Positions 52,003 to 54,561 of a stretch of DNA of 54,561 nucleotides are shown here, piece after piece; position 1 is the stretch's first letter, and each line of letters starts with the position of its first letter. The position numbers and the translations under genes are program-made. Source of the DNA: Betaproteobacteria bacterium (GTDB lineage Bacteria; Pseudomonadota; Gammaproteobacteria; Burkholderiales; Rhodocyclaceae); the NCBI GenBank assembly GCA_009781175.1, contig WQYQ01000023.1, positions 1 through 54,561 on the forward strand, written 5' to 3'. The notes under the pieces were generated by a model that was not told the origin of the DNA, made no database searches, and saw only the letters and a program-made list of their open reading frames with translations.

Positions 52003-52749
52003 ATGCTTGAAAAACGCCCCCCGAGCTTATTGCCGCAGGGTTCGATACGCCGTCGCGGGATTTACATCCTGCCGAACCTGTTTACCACGGCCGCCTTGTT
52101 CGGCGGCTTTTATGCGATCGTTCAGGCGATGAAGGGCAACTTTGAATATGCCGCGATCGCAATCTTCGTCGCCATGGTGTTCGACGGACTGGATGGCCGC
52201 GTTGCGCGTTTAACGCACACGCAGAGCGATTTCGGCGCCGAGTACGATTCGCTTTCCGACATGGTGTCTTTTGGCGTGGCGCCGTCGCTCGTCGTCTATG
52301 AATGGGCGCTCAAAGGCATGGGCAAGCTGGGCTGGATTGCCGCTTTCATCTACTGCGCCGGAGCGGCATTGCGCCTGGCGCGCTTCAATACCAATATCGA
52401 CGTTGTCGACAAACGCTATTTCCAGGGTCTGCCTTCGCCCGCGGCGGCGGCGCTCGTGGCGGGGCTCGTCTGGGTCATGCTCGATAATCATACGAGCGGC
52501 GAGGACGTGCGCTGGCTTGCTTTCGCGGTCACAGTGTTCGCCGGCATCTCGATGGTCAGCAATGTTCTATTCTGGAGCGGCAAGGCCATCAATCTGCGCC
52601 GCAGCGTGCCTTTTGCCGTCGTGCTTGGAATGGTCGGCGTTTTCCTCGCGGTTTCGAGCTATCCGGAAGGCGTTCTTTTCGGGCTCTTCGTCGCGTATGG
52701 TTTGTCGGGGTATGTGATGTGGCTTTGGCGAGCGTTGCGCCGCCGCTAG
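52003..52749 (+). CDS. pssA: CDP-diacylglycerol-serine O-phosphatidyltransferase
   Basis: Makes phosphatidylserine, the precursor of phosphatidylethanolamine, in the inner membrane. 248 residues with about seven or eight helices. The CDP-alcohol phosphotransferase motif is complete: Asp61-Gly-x2-Asp64... Ala-Arg... Gly78... Asp82... Asp86 in DGLDGRVARLTHTQSDFGAE and YDSLSD. The N-terminus RRRGIYILPNLFTTAALFGG is typical of type II enzymes. It lies between ilvC and leuA, the regular betaproteobacterial order. Confidence 0.94.
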   Translation: MLEKRPPSLLPQGSIRRRGIYILPNLFTTAALFGGFYAIVQAMKGNFEYAAIAIFVAMVFDGLDGRVARLTHTQSDFGAEYDSLSDMVSFGVAPSLVVYEWALKGMGKLGWIAAFIYCAGAALRLARFNTNIDVVDKRYFQGLPSPAAAALVAGLVWVMLDNHTSGEDVRWLAFAVTVFAGISMVSNVLFWSGKAINLRRSVPFAVVLGMVGVFLAVSSYPEGVLFGLFVAYGLSGYVMWLWRALRRR

Positions 52750-52789
52750 ACTGCAAAGAGACTATTGAATTCGGTTTGGGAGACAAAAC

Positions 52790-54337
52790 ATGAGTAAGGA
52801 CCGTCTGGTAATTTTCGATACGACGCTGCGCGACGGAGAACAAAGCCCCGGCGCGGCGATGACGAAGGATGAAAAGCTGCGCATCGCGCGTCAGCTTGAG
52901 CGCTTGAAAGTCGATGTGATCGAAGCGGGCTTCGCCGCAGCAAGCCCAGGCGATGCGGAAGCGATTCGCGCGATTGCCGAGGTGATTAAAGATTCGACCG
53001 TGTGTTCGCTGGCGCGTACAGGCGAGGCCGATATCCGCGCCGCGGGGGCGGCGATCAAGCCTGCTGCGCGCGGCCGGATTCACACCTTCATCGCAACGAG
53101 CCCGATCCACATGGAGAAAAAGCTGCGCATGCAGCCCGAGCAAGTGCTCGAAGCCGCCGTCGCCGCGGTGAAGCTCGCACGCCAATTTACCGATGACGTC
53201 GAATTTTCGGCCGAAGACGCGGGGCGTTCGGACGTGGACTTTCTGGTGCGTATTTTCGAAGCCGTGATCAAGGCCGGTGCGGGCACGATCAACGTGCCCG
53301 ACACCGTTGGCTATGCGGTTCCGGCGCAGTGGCGCGAGCGGATGCGCGAGTTGCTCGAACGGGTGCCGAATTCCGACAAGGTAATCTGGTCGACGCATTG
53401 CCATAACGATCTCGGCATGGCCGTCGCGAACTCGCTTGCCGCCGTGCAGGCCGGCGCGCGCCAAGTGGAATGCACGATCAACGGGCTCGGCGAGCGGGCG
53501 GGCAATGCCTCGCTCGAAGAAATTGTGATGGCGGTGCGCACGCGTTCCGATGTGTTCAAACTCGAAACCGGCATCGACACGCGCCAGATCGTCGCGACCT
53601 CCAAGCTTGTGTCGTCGATCACTGGCTACCCGGTCCAGCCGAACAAGGCTGTCGTAGGCGCAAATGCGTTTGCGCACGAATCCGGCATTCATCAGGATGG
53701 CGTGCTCAAACATCGTGAGACCTACGAAATCATGCGGCCGCAGGATGTGGGCTGGGTGAAAAACCGTTTGACGCTGGGGAAACTCTCGGGGCGCAACGCT
53801 TTCCGTGCACGCTTGCAAGAACTGGGTATCGTGGTCGAATCGGAAGAGCAACTCAATCATGCTTTTGCGCGCTTCAAGGCGCTCGCCGACAAGAAAAGCG
53901 AAATCTTCGACGAGGATTTGCAGGCCCTGATGTCCGACGAGACGCAGGAAATCGAACTCGAACACTACAAACTCGTTTCGGCGCGCTTCCATTCCGAAAC
54001 CGGCGAAACGCCGACCGCCGCGCTCACCTTGTCGATCGGCGGCCAGGAAAAACAAACCGAATCGAGCGGCAGCGGTCCCGTCGATGCGGCGTTCCGTGCG
54101 ATTGAATCGGTTGTGCAGAGCGGTACGGAATTAATGCTCTATTCAGTCAACGCGATTACGACCGGCACCGACGCGCAAGGCGAAGTGACCGTCAGGCTCG
54201 CGCACGGAGGCCGCGTCGTCAATGGCCAGGGCGCGGATACCGACATCATCGTCGCTTCGGCCAAAGCCTACCTGAATGCGCTGAACAAGCTTCACTCCAA
54301 CGCGCTCAAGCTCAATCCGCAGGCCGAGACGATCTGA
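52790..54337 (+). CDS. leuA: 2-Isopropylmalate synthase
   Basis: First committed enzyme of leucine synthesis; condenses acetyl-CoA with 2-oxoisovalerate. 515 residues. The catalytic TIM barrel begins [20 protein letters not shown], with metal histidines in [20 protein letters not shown] followed by [20 protein letters not shown]. The C-terminal regulatory domain (about 395-515) senses leucine. TTGGGAGACAAAAC precedes the ATG. It is 40 bp after pssA. The 114 bp that follow hold no gene and lead to an insertion sequence end. Confidence 0.96.
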   Translation: MSKDRLVIFDTTLRDGEQSPGAAMTKDEKLRIARQLERLKVDVIEAGFAAASPGDAEAIRAIAEVIKDSTVCSLARTGEADIRAAGAAIKPAARGRIHTFIATSPIHMEKKLRMQPEQVLEAAVAAVKLARQFTDDVEFSAEDAGRSDVDFLVRIFEAVIKAGAGTINVPDTVGYAVPAQWRERMRELLERVPNSDKVIWSTHCHNDLGMAVANSLAAVQAGARQVECTINGLGERAGNASLEEIVMAVRTRSDVFKLETGIDTRQIVATSKLVSSITGYPVQPNKAVVGANAFAHESGIHQDGVLKHRETYEIMRPQDVGWVKNRLTLGKLSGRNAFRARLQELGIVVESEEQLNHAFARFKALADKKSEIFDEDLQALMSDETQEIELEHYKLVSARFHSETGETPTAALTLSIGGQEKQTESSGSGPVDAAFRAIESVVQSGTELMLYSVNAITTGTDAQGEVTVRLAHGGRVVNGQGADTDIIVASAKAYLNALNKLHSNALKLNPQAETI

Positions 54338-54451
54338 TCGCGGACAAGCCCCCCCAGCCTGTCGCATCCCGGACGATCATAAGGTCGTTTATTGGGCAGG
54401 CCAGGGCGGGTTTGATACCACTGTTTTATTTCCTGCACCTAGGTGGTGTCG

Positions 54452-54561
54452 TCATGAGATTTTGAGCCATAGGGTAAGGCAGCGGATTTGCACGGCAGCC
54501 AAGAACGAATCAAGGTGTTTTGCATAACGAGTGGCAATGCCTCGCCATTGCTTGATATGCA
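54452..54561 (-). mobile_element. IS5-type transposase, C-terminal end (continues beyond the window)
   Basis: The last 35 codons of a DDE transposase read on the minus strand: HIKQWRGIATRYAKHLDSFL, then AAVQIRCLTLWLKIS and a TGA stop at 54452-54454. The (R)xxATRYxK pattern and the following hydrophobic helix are the usual end of IS5-family OrfB. The rest, including the catalytic residues and the far terminal repeat, is outside the window. The near terminal repeat should lie between about 54400 and 54451; I could not fix it. Confidence 0.82.

Overview
The window is a GC-rich chromosomal segment of a betaproteobacterium. The order sigma factor-DUF3619-DUF3106-RDD beside ilvB-ilvN-ilvC-pssA-leuA, pepA-holC-valS, and leuS-lptE-holA are the grounds. 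The Rhodocyclales and neighbouring families that degrade aromatics fit best, but this is inference from gene order, not a database result.

Positions 1-10,722 (minus strand) hold an almost complete catabolic operon for phenol and catechol meta-cleavage, in transcription order dmpK-L-M-N-O-Q-B-C-E-H-I-F-G, then the start of a secreted MetA/SphA-like protein. Phenol is hydroxylated to catechol (KLMNO), the ring is cut (B, kept active by ferredoxin Q), and the semialdehyde goes through the oxalocrotonate branch (C, I, H, E, G, F) to pyruvate and acetyl-CoA. Two parts of the classical pathway are missing: dmpP, the NADH reductase of the hydroxylase, and dmpD, the hydrolytic branch. The three longest gaps inside the operon each contain a palindromic repeat.

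Positions 10,842-19,578 are housekeeping and transport: a terminator, holA-lptE-leuS, a small hypothetical gene, a methyltransferase, and a glutamate/aspartate-type ABC importer (gltIJKL).

Positions 19,722-30,744 form an accessory island on polyamines and the membrane. It holds a cytochrome b561, speD, a small membrane protein, a DUF4178 double zinc-ribbon membrane protein, an SPFH/flotillin-like protein with a SHOCT tail, a tautomerase, and DUF350. On the other strand are DUF486, a membrane-anchored spermidine synthase, a short-chain dehydrogenase, and a flavin oxidoreductase lipoprotein. A LysR regulator and a tautomerase sit inside it. A scrambled gene remnant, made of the start of the oxidoreductase joined to the end of speE, records a past duplication and deletion.

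Positions 30,880-46,194 contain a methyltransferase, a secreted DUF3761-like protein, the 4.5S RNA gene, dnaX-ybaB-recR, a rhomboid protease, two small dimeric alpha/beta-barrel proteins, valS-hypothetical-holC-pepA on the minus strand, and lptF-lptG. Positions 46,192-54,561 contain a MITE-like element, the RDD/DUF3106/DUF3619/sigma cluster, the branched-chain amino acid genes, pssA, leuA, and the tail of an IS5-type transposase.

The most unusual signal is a palindromic element of about 118 bp present four times. Two copies lie in frame inside dnaX and a DUF486 gene, each adding about 40 residues. One copy starts exactly at the dmpH stop codon. A fourth, decayed copy lies inside the gene between holC and valS.
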